Part shown: positions 1-7,777 of the stretch, piece by piece
Position numbering within the stretch: the stretch's first letter is position 1
How the letters are laid out: every line of letters starts with the position of its first letter
Origin: Azospirillum baldaniorum
GTDB taxonomy: Bacteria; Pseudomonadota; Alphaproteobacteria; Azospirillales; Azospirillaceae
Length of the DNA stretch: 64,000 nucleotides
Direction of reading: 5' to 3'
NCBI RefSeq assembly: GCF_003119195.2
Contig: NZ_CP022261.1
Coordinates: 124,001-188,000 of the forward strand
Notes under the pieces: model-generated
What the model saw: only the letters and a program-made list of their open reading frames with translations
Told to the model about the DNA's origin: nothing
Database searches by the model: none
Program-made: the position numbers and the translations under genes

Positions 1-216
1 GGTGAAGGTCACCGTCTGACCCTGGTTGACGTTGAAGCGGTCGAAGCTATGGAACAGATTCCCACCGGCCTGGGTGCCGAGGCTGGCGCCGATCTCCACA
101 ACCTTGCCCGATAGGCTCACGCGTGGGCCGGTCGTGCCGTCGGTGGCAATCTGAGCCAAGGCGGCCGCCGGTGACAGCAGGGCGACCACGGGGGTGAGCA
201 GGAGTCTCCGCCGCAT
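1..216 (-). CDS. TpsA-type filamentous haemagglutinin-like exoprotein, N-terminus only (partial)
   Basis: Reading leftward from ATG at 216, the first 72 residues are a Sec signal peptide (MRRRLLLTPVVALLSPAAALAQ) followed by the start of a two-partner-secretion (haemagglutination activity) domain. The residues RVSLSGKVVEIGASLG, then NLFHSFDRFNVNQGQTV, match the typical TPS opening. A GGAGGG ribosome-binding site lies about 6 nt upstream. The gene runs off the window. By family knowledge the protein would be exported by Sec and threaded through the outer membrane by a TpsB partner, and one is encoded at 5242-6999. It lies just downstream of a small RTX gene inside a direct repeat. The size and adhesin/cytolysin class cannot be judged from this fragment. 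Confidence 0.8.
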   Translation of the reverse strand, partial: MRRRLLLTPVVALLSPAAALAQIATDGTTGPRVSLSGKVVEIGASLGTQAGGNLFHSFDRFNVNQGQTVTFT

Positions 217-261
217 GCGACGCCCTCCGCGTTCCGAGTGCCGGCCAGCTTACCCCCCAAC

Positions 262-295
262 CGCATCCGCCCGACACGGCGCAGAGGCGGATGCG
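262..295. other. Hairpin in the leader of the TpsA gene
   Basis: A perfect 10-bp stem (CGCATCCGCC / GGCGGATGCG) encloses a 14-nt loop. It lies between the small RTX gene and TpsA, and the same structure precedes the CHAT gene at 12054-12087. Read on the + strand it is followed by a short T-containing run; on the - strand it lies in the presumed 5' leader of the downstream gene. It could be an attenuator or mRNA-stability element. The role is inferred. Confidence 0.5.
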
Positions 296-328
296 TCTCG
301 CCTTTTGCGGCTGCGGAAAAGAAGAGCT

Positions 329-362
329 GACAAAGAAAGAGCTCCGCGCGGAAGGCGCGGAG
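329..362 (-). terminator. Intrinsic terminator-like hairpin after the small RTX gene (copy 1)
   Basis: On the - strand an 8-bp stem CTCCGCGC / GCGCGGAG with a 5-nt loop is followed by a T-rich tract (CTCTTTCTTTG). It sits about 50 nt past the stop of the RTX gene and before TpsA, so it may terminate or reduce read-through from the RTX gene into TpsA. Copy 2 carries the same structure. Confidence 0.6.
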
Positions 363-410
363 CCTGAGGTTTCTCACATGGCAAATCCGAAGCGGAAGGA
401 AACGCGACGC

Positions 411-992
411 TCAGCCCAGGAGGGCCTCCACCGCGGTGGTGTAGAAGGACGGCCCGTCGCTGTAGGGGGCGGTGACGATGGCGTCGGCCGGCAACTCAGC
501 CAGGGCGACGCCCTGGAGCAGCACGGCGTTGCCGGCGCCGAAGTCGACCACCGTGCCGTCGGCGTTCTGGCTGAGCACCGGATCGCCGGCCCCGTTCATG
601 TTCGGCATGACGATGATCTGGTCGGTGCCCGGCATGAAGTCGGTGATGGCGTCCACGCCGCTGCCCGGCTCGAACACGAACCAGTCCGCCCCGGTCCCGC
701 CGGTCAGCGTGTCGTTGCCGACCCCGCCCCACAGGTCGTCGAAACCGGCGCCGCTGACCAGCACGTCGTCCCCGGCATCGCCGAACAGCTTGTTCCAGGC
801 GCTCTCGGTATCAGCCCCGGTGCCGCCGTAGCTGTCCGCATAGATCATGTCGTCGCCAGCGTTGCCGGTGATGGTGTCCGCCCCGGCTCCGCCAAAGATC
901 TGGTCGTTGCCGCCCAGTCCCTTGAAAGTATCGTCAATGGAAGTGCCCTGCAGCGTGTCGGCGCCTTCGGTCGCGGTCGCAGTGATGGTCAT
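411..992 (-). CDS. Small RTX-type (haemolysin-type) calcium-binding protein, copy 1
   Basis: The 193-residue product carries nonapeptide-type Gly/Asp repeats (GLGGNDQIFGGAGADTI, GNAGDDMIY, GDAGDDVLV, GGVGNDTLTGG) across residues ~15-110, then a C-terminal region ending TAVEALLG. There is no Sec signal, as expected of type I secretion substrates with uncleaved C-terminal signals. ATG at 992 is chosen because CGGAG sits 7-8 nt upstream; in-frame starts at 1019 and 1046 are possible. It is nearly identical to the gene at 12203-12784, differing at a few places such as ESAWNK versus EGTWNK. An ABC transporter and membrane-fusion protein for type I secretion are encoded divergently next to it and are the likely exporter. 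This is an inference from position. Confidence 0.8.
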   Translation of the reverse strand: MTITATATEGADTLQGTSIDDTFKGLGGNDQIFGGAGADTITGNAGDDMIYADSYGGTGADTESAWNKLFGDAGDDVLVSGAGFDDLWGGVGNDTLTGGTGADWFVFEPGSGVDAITDFMPGTDQIIVMPNMNGAGDPVLSQNADGTVVDFGAGNAVLLQGVALAELPADAIVTAPYSDGPSFYTTAVEALLG

Positions 993-1266
993 CGCAATCT
1001 CCGTGGTGTGACTGGGCATCGCCCGGTGACTGCGATTAAAAAGCATTGAGGGCTCGGCATCAGTTCACGCCATCACCGAGAATCGCCAAATTTTGATATT
1101 TTATTTCCTTTGCAGTCCGTTGGAATTTCTGGGGCAGCTTTGCAGGAATTGCGCGGAACACGGAGGGGTGGTGGTGGCGCTCACTCCCCCGCGCACAAGC
1201 CTGTGGCGGAATGACGGCACGCCGTGGGGATGGCTCCGGCGCACCGGAAAGGGAAAATCGCCCGTC

Positions 1267-2955
1267 ATGTCACCGCTCGCCCCCGCCCGCCGCTGCCTGG
1301 TTGCCGCCGCGGGCTTCAGCGCCGCCATCAACGTGCTGGCACTGACCCTGCCGCTCTATTCCATGCAGGTCTATGACCGCGTCCTGTCCAGCGGCAGCCT
1401 GGAGACGCTGTTCTATCTGACTGTGATCGCGCTGGTCGCACTCGTCTTCGTCAGCTGGCTGGAGATCCTGCGCGCCCGCCTGCTGCTGCGCGTCGCCAGC
1501 TGGGTGGAGCGGCGCTTCGCCCCGGAGTGCTTGCGCCGCGCGCTGACCATGTCCGGTGGCCGGCAGGGCGCCGATCTCACCACCCTGCGCGAACTGGCGG
1601 TGCTGCGGCAGACCATGGGCAGCCCCGTGGTCGCCGCCCTGGCCGATGTCCCGTGGGTTCCGGTCTATCTGGTGGCGTTGTTCGCCCTGCACCCGCTGCT
1701 GGGGCTGGTGGCGGCCGGCGGCGCCCTGACGCTGTTCGCCATCGCCTGGGCGGGCGAGATTCTGACGCGCCGCGCCGTCGCCGCCTCCGGCGAGGCCGGC
1801 ACGACCGCCCAGCGCTTCGTCGAGGCGGCGGTCCGCTCGCGGGAAGAGATCCATTGCATGGGCATGTCGGCCGCCGTGGTCGAGCGCTGGGCGGCGGGAA
1901 ACGCCGCCGCCCTGGACCAGGGGGAGCGCGCCTGCGCCCGGCACGCCACCGCCTATTCCCTGACCCGCTGGGTCCGTCTGGTCGTGCAGGTCGCCATCAT
2001 GGCGGTCGGCACCTATCTGGTGGTCGATCATGCGATCACCGGTGGCGCCCTGTTCGCCAGCGCCACCCTTCTCGGCCGTGCGCTGGCTCCGGTGGAGCAG
2101 GTGATCGGTGCATGGCGGACGCTGGCGGCGGCGCGTGCAGCGTGGCGGCGCGTGGCAGCCCATCTGGAAACTCCGGCGCCGCGGCGCACCGTCCGCGGCC
2201 TTCCGCCGCCACGGGGCCTGTTGTCGGTCGAAGGCATCGCCGCCAGTCCCATTCCCGGTGCCCGGTCCCTGCTGAAGAACGTCTCCTTCGCGATGGAGCC
2301 GGGTACCGTGCTGGTGGTGGTCGGGTCCTCCGGGGCCGGCAAGACCACGCTGGCGCGAACGCTGGTCGGCGCGCTGCCGGCCCAGGCCGGGGCGGTGCGG
2401 CTGGACGGCGTGGACGTGGCGGGCTGGGACCGGGGCGAACTCGGGCGCCATGTCGGCTATCTGCCGCAGGACGGCGACCTGATCGATAGCACCGTCCGCG
2501 CCTTCATCGCCCGCATGGAGGAGGCCCCGCTGGACCGCGTGACCGAGGCGGCGACGATTGCCGGCGTCCACGACATGATCCTGCGCCTGCCCCGGGGTTA
2601 TGAAACCCGCCTCGGCAGCGGAGGCTTCCTGCCGTCCGCCGGACAGCGCCAGCGTCTGGCGCTCGCCCGCGCCGTGTTCGGCAACCCTCGCCTCGTCGTG
2701 CTCGACGAGCCGGACGCCCATCTCGACGGCCCCGGCGAGGCGGCGTTGCAGAAGGCCATCGCCGCGCTGAAGGCGCGCGGCGCCACGGTTGTCGCCACCA
2801 GCCACCGGCCGAACCTGCTGCGCGTCGCCGACTGCGTGCTCGTCCTGCGGGACGGCGCTGTGGCCCGGTTCGGACCGCGCGACGAGGTGATCGCCGCCCT
2901 GGGCCAGCCCCGCCCCGCCCAGGCTCGGGACGCCATCTCCTCTTCCGCCGCCTGA
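1267..2955 (+). CDS. Type I secretion system permease/ATPase (PrtD-like ABC transporter)
   Basis: The 562-residue fused ABC exporter has an N-terminal membrane domain with the PrtD-family signature LPLYSMQVYDRVLSSGSLETL near residues 35-55 and several hydrophobic helices to ~290. The nucleotide-binding domain has Walker A GSSGAGKTT near 353, an ABC signature reading SAGQRQRLALARA near 456 (A in place of the usual second G), and Walker B LVVLDEPDAHLD near 475. The family exports RTX proteins directly from cytoplasm to exterior together with a membrane-fusion protein and an outer-membrane TolC. ATG at 1267 is preferred, with GGAAAGGG ~11 nt upstream; the frame opens further to a TTG at 1093. 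The HlyD partner follows 28 bp downstream. No TolC-like gene is visible nearby. Confidence 0.9.
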   Translation: MSPLAPARRCLVAAAGFSAAINVLALTLPLYSMQVYDRVLSSGSLETLFYLTVIALVALVFVSWLEILRARLLLRVASWVERRFAPECLRRALTMSGGRQGADLTTLRELAVLRQTMGSPVVAALADVPWVPVYLVALFALHPLLGLVAAGGALTLFAIAWAGEILTRRAVAASGEAGTTAQRFVEAAVRSREEIHCMGMSAAVVERWAAGNAAALDQGERACARHATAYSLTRWVRLVVQVAIMAVGTYLVVDHAITGGALFASATLLGRALAPVEQVIGAWRTLAAARAAWRRVAAHLETPAPRRTVRGLPPPRGLLSVEGIAASPIPGARSLLKNVSFAMEPGTVLVVVGSSGAGKTTLARTLVGALPAQAGAVRLDGVDVAGWDRGELGRHVGYLPQDGDLIDSTVRAFIARMEEAPLDRVTEAATIAGVHDMILRLPRGYETRLGSGGFLPSAGQRQRLALARAVFGNPRLVVLDEPDAHLDGPGEAALQKAIAALKARGATVVATSHRPNLLRVADCVLVLRDGAVARFGPRDEVIAALGQPRPAQARDAISSSAA

Positions 2956-2983
2956 CCCTCGTTTTCGCGAAAGGATCCCCGCC

Positions 2984-4369
2984 ATGACCAGCATCGCCGA
3001 CACCGCGAACTCCGCCCCCAACTCCACCGCCACCAACTCCACCGCCAGCTCCGCCCTCAGCTCCGCTGTCGCCGCCGCCCCCAACCCCGGCCGCATCATC
3101 CTGGCGGGCGTCCTGTCCCTCACGGTTTTCACCGGCGTCCTTGGCGCCTGGTCCCTGACGGCGCCGCTGGACAGCGCGGCCGTGGCGGCCGGACACGTGG
3201 TGGTCGAGAGCCGCCGCAAGACCGTGCAGCATCTGGAAGGCGGCATCGTGCGCGGCATCCTCGTCGCCGAGGGCGCGCGGGTGGAGGCCGGCGCGCCGCT
3301 GGTCGTCCTGGACCAGACCCAGGCGCGCAGCGCGCTGGACACGCTGCGTTCCCAGCAGGATGAACTGCTGGCCCGCGAGGCCCGCCTGCTGGCGGAGCGG
3401 GCGGGAGCCGACGAGGTGGCCTTTCCGCCGCATCTCGCCGTCCGGGCCGCCCACGACCAGGATGCCCGCATCGCCGAACTGCTCGACGGGCAGCGCCGCC
3501 TCTTCGCCGCGCGGTGGGAAAGCCTGCGGGGGCAGGTGGACATCCTGATCCAGCGAACCGCCCAGCTCGACGCCGAGGCCGACGGGCTGCGCGCCCAGGT
3601 CGCCAGCACGGAAGTCCAGCTGAGCCTGATCGCGGAGGAGATGCAGGACGCGCGCACCCTCGTCGTCAAGGGGCTGGAGCGCAAGTCGCGCCTGCTGTCG
3701 CTGGAACGCGAGGCCGCGAACCTCGGCGGCCGGCGCGGCGAATATCTCGCCTCCATTGCGCGGGCGGAGCAGCGGCGCGGCGAGACCGGGCTGCAAATCC
3801 TCGACCTGCGCAACAAGCGCGCGGAGGAACTGGCGACGGAACTGCGCGAGGTGCAGGGCAAGCTGCGCGAACTGGACGAGCGCCTGCACGCCGCCGGGGA
3901 CGTGCTGGATCGGACGGTGGTGCGCGCACCGGCCACGGGCATGGTGATGAACGTGCAGGTCCACACGGCGGGCGGCGTCATCGGGGCCGGCAAGCCGATC
4001 CTGGACATCGCGCCGGACGACGACAGCCTGCTGATCGAGGCCAGGCTGCGGCCGACCGACATCGACAATGTCCACACCGGGCTGCCCGCGCGGATCCGCC
4101 TGACCGCCTTCAAGCAGCGGACGACCCCCGTCCTGTCGGGCCGCGTGACCTATGTCTCCGGCGACGCGCTGACCGACCAGCGCACGGGCGATGCCTCCTA
4201 CAGCGCACACATCGTGGTGGACCGCGGCGAGTTGCAGCGGGCCGGGGGGCTGAACCTCCAGCCCGGCATGCCGGCGGAAGTGATGGTCGTGACCGGCCGC
4301 CGCACCGCCGCCGATTATTTCCTGGCACCGCTGACCGACAGCTTCGCCCGCGCCTTCCGCGAGGAGTGA
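2984..4369 (+). CDS. HlyD/PrtE-family type I secretion membrane-fusion protein
   Basis: The 461-residue protein has a low-complexity Ala/Ser/Thr/Asn-rich N-terminus (repeated NSA/NST), one transmembrane segment near residues 38-58 (IILAGVLSLTVFTGVLGAW), and then the family-typical AGHVVVESRRKTVQHLEGGIV lipoyl half. A long Glu/Arg-rich coiled-coil region runs ~115-300, and a beta-barrel region closes the protein (VVRAPATGMVMNVQVHTAGGV, PGMPAEVMVVTGRRTAADY). It bridges the inner-membrane ABC exporter and the outer-membrane channel. AAGGA precedes the ATG. It is co-directional with the ABC gene and presumably in one operon. Confidence 0.9.
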   Translation: MTSIADTANSAPNSTATNSTASSALSSAVAAAPNPGRIILAGVLSLTVFTGVLGAWSLTAPLDSAAVAAGHVVVESRRKTVQHLEGGIVRGILVAEGARVEAGAPLVVLDQTQARSALDTLRSQQDELLAREARLLAERAGADEVAFPPHLAVRAAHDQDARIAELLDGQRRLFAARWESLRGQVDILIQRTAQLDAEADGLRAQVASTEVQLSLIAEEMQDARTLVVKGLERKSRLLSLEREAANLGGRRGEYLASIARAEQRRGETGLQILDLRNKRAEELATELREVQGKLRELDERLHAAGDVLDRTVVRAPATGMVMNVQVHTAGGVIGAGKPILDIAPDDDSLLIEARLRPTDIDNVHTGLPARIRLTAFKQRTTPVLSGRVTYVSGDALTDQRTGDASYSAHIVVDRGELQRAGGLNLQPGMPAEVMVVTGRRTAADYFLAPLTDSFARAFREE

Positions 4370-4529
4370 TGCCGGGGCGGCGTCCGAACGCAGCACGGCA
4401 CGCCGGTGCCAAACATTTCGAAATTCGGATAACCCCGATGCTCCATTGGCACGGGCTTTCCGGGTGACGTTAAGTGGGGAGGCCGCAACCGATGGTTCGG
4501 ATCTCCCTGGAGCCACATGGGAGGGATTC

Positions 4530-5237
4530 GTGCGTCGCTTCGATCCGGTCTTCAAACGCCAGCTTCTTCTTCAGCACGACCTGTTCCGCTGCATCAGCGG
4601 CAAGGACGTGGACGCGATCCTCGCCTTCGCAGGGGAGCGCCGGTGCAAGAACGGCCAGACCATCTTCCAGAAGGGCGATCCAGGCAGCGGCATGATGGCC
4701 GTGCTGCTGGGCAACGTCCGCATCGGCACGGTCTCCGAAAGCGGCAAGGAGATCGTCTTCAAGGTCGTGGAAACCGGCGGCATCTTCGGCGAGATCGCCT
4801 TGCTCGACGGACGCCCGCGCACCGCCGACGCCACCGCCATCGGGGACTGCGTGCTTCTGGTCATCGAACGGCGCGACTTCGTCCCCTTCCTGGAAAAGAG
4901 CCCGCAGGTCGCCATCAAGATGCTGGAGGTCATGTGCGACCGCCTGCGCCAGACCAGCCTGCTGGTGGAGGATCTGGCCCTGCTCGACCTGCCGCAGCGC
5001 ATGGCCCGCCTGCTGGTCCGGCTCGGCGCCAGCTACGGCCGCCGCACCCGGGACGGGTTGCGCATCGACCTGAAGCTGTCTCAGAAGGATCTCGGCAACC
5101 TGATCGCCACCAGCCGTGAGAGCATCAACAAACAGCTCCGCACCTGGCAGGACGAGGAGCTGATCGCGGTGGAGAACGGCTACATCACACTGCTGCAGCC
5201 GCAGCAGATCGCCGACTACGGCCAGCCGGCGCGGTGA
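4530..5237 (+). CDS. Crp/Fnr-family transcriptional regulator
   Basis: The 235-residue product has a cyclic-nucleotide-binding-type sensor domain (residues ~15-135; FQKGDPGSGMMAVLLGNVRI, GGIFGEIALLDGRPRTADA) and a C-terminal Crp-type winged helix with recognition helix LSQKDLGNLIATSRESINKQ. There is no Cys cluster of the Fnr [4Fe-4S] type. GTG at 4530 is chosen because GGGAGGG lies about 8 nt upstream and it gives a normal family length; the frame is open to a TTG at 4446. It sits between the type I secretion genes and the TpsB gene, with its stop 4 nt before the TpsB start, so it probably regulates the island. The FGEIALLDG segment retains the E and R (GRPRTA) typical of cNMP pockets, and an adenylate cyclase is encoded 3 kb away, so cAMP is a plausible ligand by inference. 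Confidence 0.9.
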   Translation: MRRFDPVFKRQLLLQHDLFRCISGKDVDAILAFAGERRCKNGQTIFQKGDPGSGMMAVLLGNVRIGTVSESGKEIVFKVVETGGIFGEIALLDGRPRTADATAIGDCVLLVIERRDFVPFLEKSPQVAIKMLEVMCDRLRQTSLLVEDLALLDLPQRMARLLVRLGASYGRRTRDGLRIDLKLSQKDLGNLIATSRESINKQLRTWQDEELIAVENGYITLLQPQQIADYGQPAR

Positions 5238-5241
5238 CCCG

Positions 5242-6999
5242 GTGCCCGCGGGCCGGTGCATCGCCGGGGCCATGGCCCTGCTGATCGCCACGGCGTCATC
5301 GGCCCAATCCCAAATCACGCCGGCCCAAATCACGCCGGCCCAAATCATGCCGCCCCAAATCACGCCCCCGCTGCCGGAGCGGGGCACGCGCGAACGCCCG
5401 GACCTTCCCGGGTTCGAACCCTCCGGACCGGACATCCTGCCGCCCCCCGTCCTCGACCGGCCGGAACGGGCGCCGCCGCTCTCGCAGGCGCCACGCGTCT
5501 TCGTGAAGGGCTACCGCTTCGAAGGCAACACGGCGATCCCCACGGCCGAGCTGGCCGCCGCCGCCGCCCCCTTCGCCGGACGGGAGGTCGAAGCCGACGA
5601 GTTGCAGGAGCTCCAGCGGCGCCTGACCGAACTGCACATCGAGCGGGGCTTCATCACCTCCGGCGCCGTGCTGCCGGACCAGGACGTCACCGACGGGATC
5701 GTCACCGTCCGCATCGTGGAAGGCGTGCTTTCCGGCATCGACGTGACCGGGACCGGCAGGCTCGACCCCCGCTACGTCGAACGCCGGCTGGCGCGCGGAG
5801 TCACCACGCCGCTGGACGTCAACGCTTTGCGGGAGCGTGTGCTGCTGCTGCTCCAGGACCCGCTGATCGAGCGCATCAACGCCGAACTCGGGCCGGGCGA
5901 ACGGCTGGGGGAAAGCCGCCTGGGCGTGGCGGTGACGCGGGCGCGGCCCTACGCGCTGTGGCTGAACGTCGACAACGCCTCGTCCCCGACCACGGGGGAA
6001 CTGCGGGGCAACGCCTTCGGCATCGTCCGCAACCTGACGGGCTGGGGCGACGCGTTGGAGATCGACCTGGAGCAGACGCGCGGCTCCCACGACTATTGGG
6101 CGGCCTTCGAGCTTCCGGTGACCTCCGCCGGCACGACGCTGCGCTTGCGGGCGGAGGACGCCCGCGCCCGCATCGTGGAAGCCCCGCTGGACGAGCTGGA
6201 TATCGAGAGCCGCGTGCGCACCTACGAGGCCGGCGTCTCCCACCCGGTGATCCTGACCGCGCGGGACCGCCTGGACGTCGGCCTGACCCTGTCGCGCAAC
6301 CGGACGGAGACCTTCCTGCTGGGACGGCCCTTCACCTTTTCCGAAGGGGTGGACGACGGCCGGGCGACCCTGACGGTGCTGCGCCTGTCGCAGAATTGGC
6401 TGCGCCGCCGGCCGGAGGAGGTGATCGCTCTGCGCTCCGTCTTCAGCCTGGGCATCGACGCGCTGGGGGCCACCGTCCATCATGAGCCGGGTGCGCCCGA
6501 CGGTCAGTTCCTCGCCTGGCTCGGCCAGTTCCAATGGGCGAGGCGCCTGGACGAGCGGGGCAACCAGATCGTGCTGCGGGCCGACGCGCAACTCTCGAAC
6601 GACACCTTGCTGCCCAACGAGCGCATCGCCATCGGCGGCTTCGACACGGTGCGCGGCTACCGCGAGAACACGCTGGTCCGCGACCAGGGGCTCGTCCTGT
6701 CGCTGGAGGGGCGGTTTCCGCTGTTCCAGGTCCCGCTACCCCCGCTGTCGCGCGATGCCGAGGACGGGCGCGTGTCGCTCGTCCCCTTCCTGGATTACGG
6801 CCGGGGCTGGAACCACGGGGAACCGACGCCGGCCCCGCGCGCCATCGCCGGCGTCGGTCTCGGCCTGCGCTGGGACGTCTCCCCCGACGTCAGCCTGCAA
6901 CTGACCTACGCCCGGCCCCTGCGCGACGTGCCGGATGCGGACGGCGACTCCCTCCAGGACCACGGCGTGCAGTTCCGCGTCACCGCAAGGGTTTTCTGA
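5242..6999 (+). CDS. TpsB outer-membrane transporter (ShlB/FhaC/HecB family)
   Basis: The 585-residue protein has a signal peptide (MALLIATASSAQSQ within the first ~25 residues), a proline-rich linker with a fourfold QITP-type repeat, a POTRA domain (~85-165; VFVKGYRFEGNTAIPTAEL) and a 16-strand barrel domain of the haemolysin secretion/activation family. The barrel contains the conserved GGFDTVRGYRE loop motif near 466 and ends in a C-terminal aromatic (RVF). It would translocate TpsA proteins across the outer membrane; its obvious client is the gene starting at 216. GTG at 5242 is the first start after the upstream stop; an ATG at 5272 would also keep a signal peptide. It is co-directional with the Crp-like gene and convergent with the DUF928 gene. 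Confidence 0.92.
   Translation: MPAGRCIAGAMALLIATASSAQSQITPAQITPAQIMPPQITPPLPERGTRERPDLPGFEPSGPDILPPPVLDRPERAPPLSQAPRVFVKGYRFEGNTAIPTAELAAAAAPFAGREVEADELQELQRRLTELHIERGFITSGAVLPDQDVTDGIVTVRIVEGVLSGIDVTGTGRLDPRYVERRLARGVTTPLDVNALRERVLLLLQDPLIERINAELGPGERLGESRLGVAVTRARPYALWLNVDNASSPTTGELRGNAFGIVRNLTGWGDALEIDLEQTRGSHDYWAAFELPVTSAGTTLRLRAEDARARIVEAPLDELDIESRVRTYEAGVSHPVILTARDRLDVGLTLSRNRTETFLLGRPFTFSEGVDDGRATLTVLRLSQNWLRRRPEEVIALRSVFSLGIDALGATVHHEPGAPDGQFLAWLGQFQWARRLDERGNQIVLRADAQLSNDTLLPNERIAIGGFDTVRGYRENTLVRDQGLVLSLEGRFPLFQVPLPPLSRDAEDGRVSLVPFLDYGRGWNHGEPTPAPRAIAGVGLGLRWDVSPDVSLQLTYARPLRDVPDADGDSLQDHGVQFRVTARVF
5311..5370 (+). repeat. Four tandem 15-bp units within the TpsB gene
   Basis: The unit CAAATCACGCCGGCC occurs twice exactly and twice with small changes. 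It encodes QITPA/QITPA/QIMPP/QITPP in the linker after the signal peptide. Such in-frame repeats can change number without shifting frame. Confidence 0.9.
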
Positions 7000-7036
7000 G
7001 ATCCCCGCCCGGCCGCCCCGGGCCGGTGCGACGGCC

Positions 7037-7777
7037 TCACTCCCTCCTGCCCGCGCGGTCGTACGCCGCCGGCTCGCGCAATCCCACCTGTTCCAGCAGG
7101 GAGGCGCGCAGGTCCCGCAGGCCGGCGTCGCCGGGCTGGCCGGCGATGGCGCGGGACAGGACCGCCAGCGCGTCGTACCAGTATCCCTGGGCGGCCAACC
7201 GGCTCGCCGCCGTTGCCGCCGGGGCCTTGCGGTCCACCGCCGGGCTCGCTCCGGTCTGGTAGACGATCATTCCCGACGCCAGCACGTCGCCCGACCGTTG
7301 CGCCGGATCCACCTGCATCGCGACCGACCAGCGGTAGAGCCGCCCCGGCTCCAGCCGGACCTTGTGCTGCGCCAGATCGACGGCGTTGATGCCGGGTGAT
7401 GGGCGCTGCAGCGTCACGTCCAGCAGGGGCGGGCGTCCCGACATCTCCACCGTATCGACGACGATCTCGATCGGCCCCTTCGCCGGTGCCCCCAGGTACC
7501 AGAGCAGGGTCGGCTGCGGCGAGGCCGTCAGGCCGGCATGGTCGGGGGCGAGCACCTCCAGGCTGGGCAACCCGCCAACCGGCCCGCGCGTGCTGCCGCC
7601 GATGCGCCCCTGTGGCGCGCCGCGCGACGGCGGGACATAGACGATGCCGCCGCCGGGCACGGCGGCCTCCTGCGCGCCGCCGCGTTCGGAGGAGGCCGCC
7701 TGGGCGGCAACCGGCAGGCCGGCGGACAGAATCGTGGTCGCGGCGAGCGTCGCCGCCAGGATCGGATGGCGCGTCAT
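7037..7777 (-). CDS. DUF928 domain protein, exported
   Basis: The 246-residue protein has a signal peptide (to about VAAQA, residue 27) and a DUF928 core: IVYVPPSRGAPQGRIGGSTRG, LAPDHAGLTASPQPTLLWYL, then LDVTLQRPSPGINAVDLAQH and LEPGRLYRWSVAM. DUF928 proteins are of unknown molecular function and are typically found with CHAT, CHASE2 cyclase and TPS genes, as here. Its ATG overlaps the stop of the cyclase gene (ATGA), so it is the third gene of a translationally coupled operon. A periplasmic location is inferred from the signal peptide. Confidence 0.85.
   Translation of the reverse strand: MTRHPILAATLAATTILSAGLPVAAQAASSERGGAQEAAVPGGGIVYVPPSRGAPQGRIGGSTRGPVGGLPSLEVLAPDHAGLTASPQPTLLWYLGAPAKGPIEIVVDTVEMSGRPPLLDVTLQRPSPGINAVDLAQHKVRLEPGRLYRWSVAMQVDPAQRSGDVLASGMIVYQTGASPAVDRKAPAATAASRLAAQGYWYDALAVLSRAIAGQPGDAGLRDLRASLLEQVGLREPAAYDRAGRRE

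Larger units (their letters stand above)
245..1110. repeat. Large direct repeat, copy 1 (RTX gene cassette)
   Basis: This segment recurs almost unchanged at about 12037-12900 in the same orientation. The match begins in the leader of the downstream gene, covers two hairpins, the small RTX gene and its upstream region, and fades into an AT-richer stretch. Only scattered substitutions are visible. The repeats bound the whole secretion island, so recombination between them would delete about 11.8 kb. Confidence 0.9.

Noticed and set aside
291-1049. 252-residue + strand open frame opposite the small RTX gene, repeated at 11963-12871
   Set aside because: The duplication includes both strands, so conservation is uninformative; the - strand frame has calcium-binding repeats and the + strand frame has none.
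1270-4113. 947-residue open frame on the - strand opposite the type I secretion genes
   Set aside because: It is a GC-rich antisense shadow (Arg/Ser/Gly/Pro-rich, no motif) of two clearly recognised + strand genes.
4446-4529. N-terminal extension of the Crp-like protein
   Set aside because: It starts at TTG without a ribosome-binding site, whereas GTG 4530 has GGGAGGG and gives family length.
7000-7036. Terminator between the convergent TpsB and DUF928 genes
   Set aside because: A GC-rich hairpin (CCGGCC...GGGCCGG) exists but lacks a T tract on either strand.
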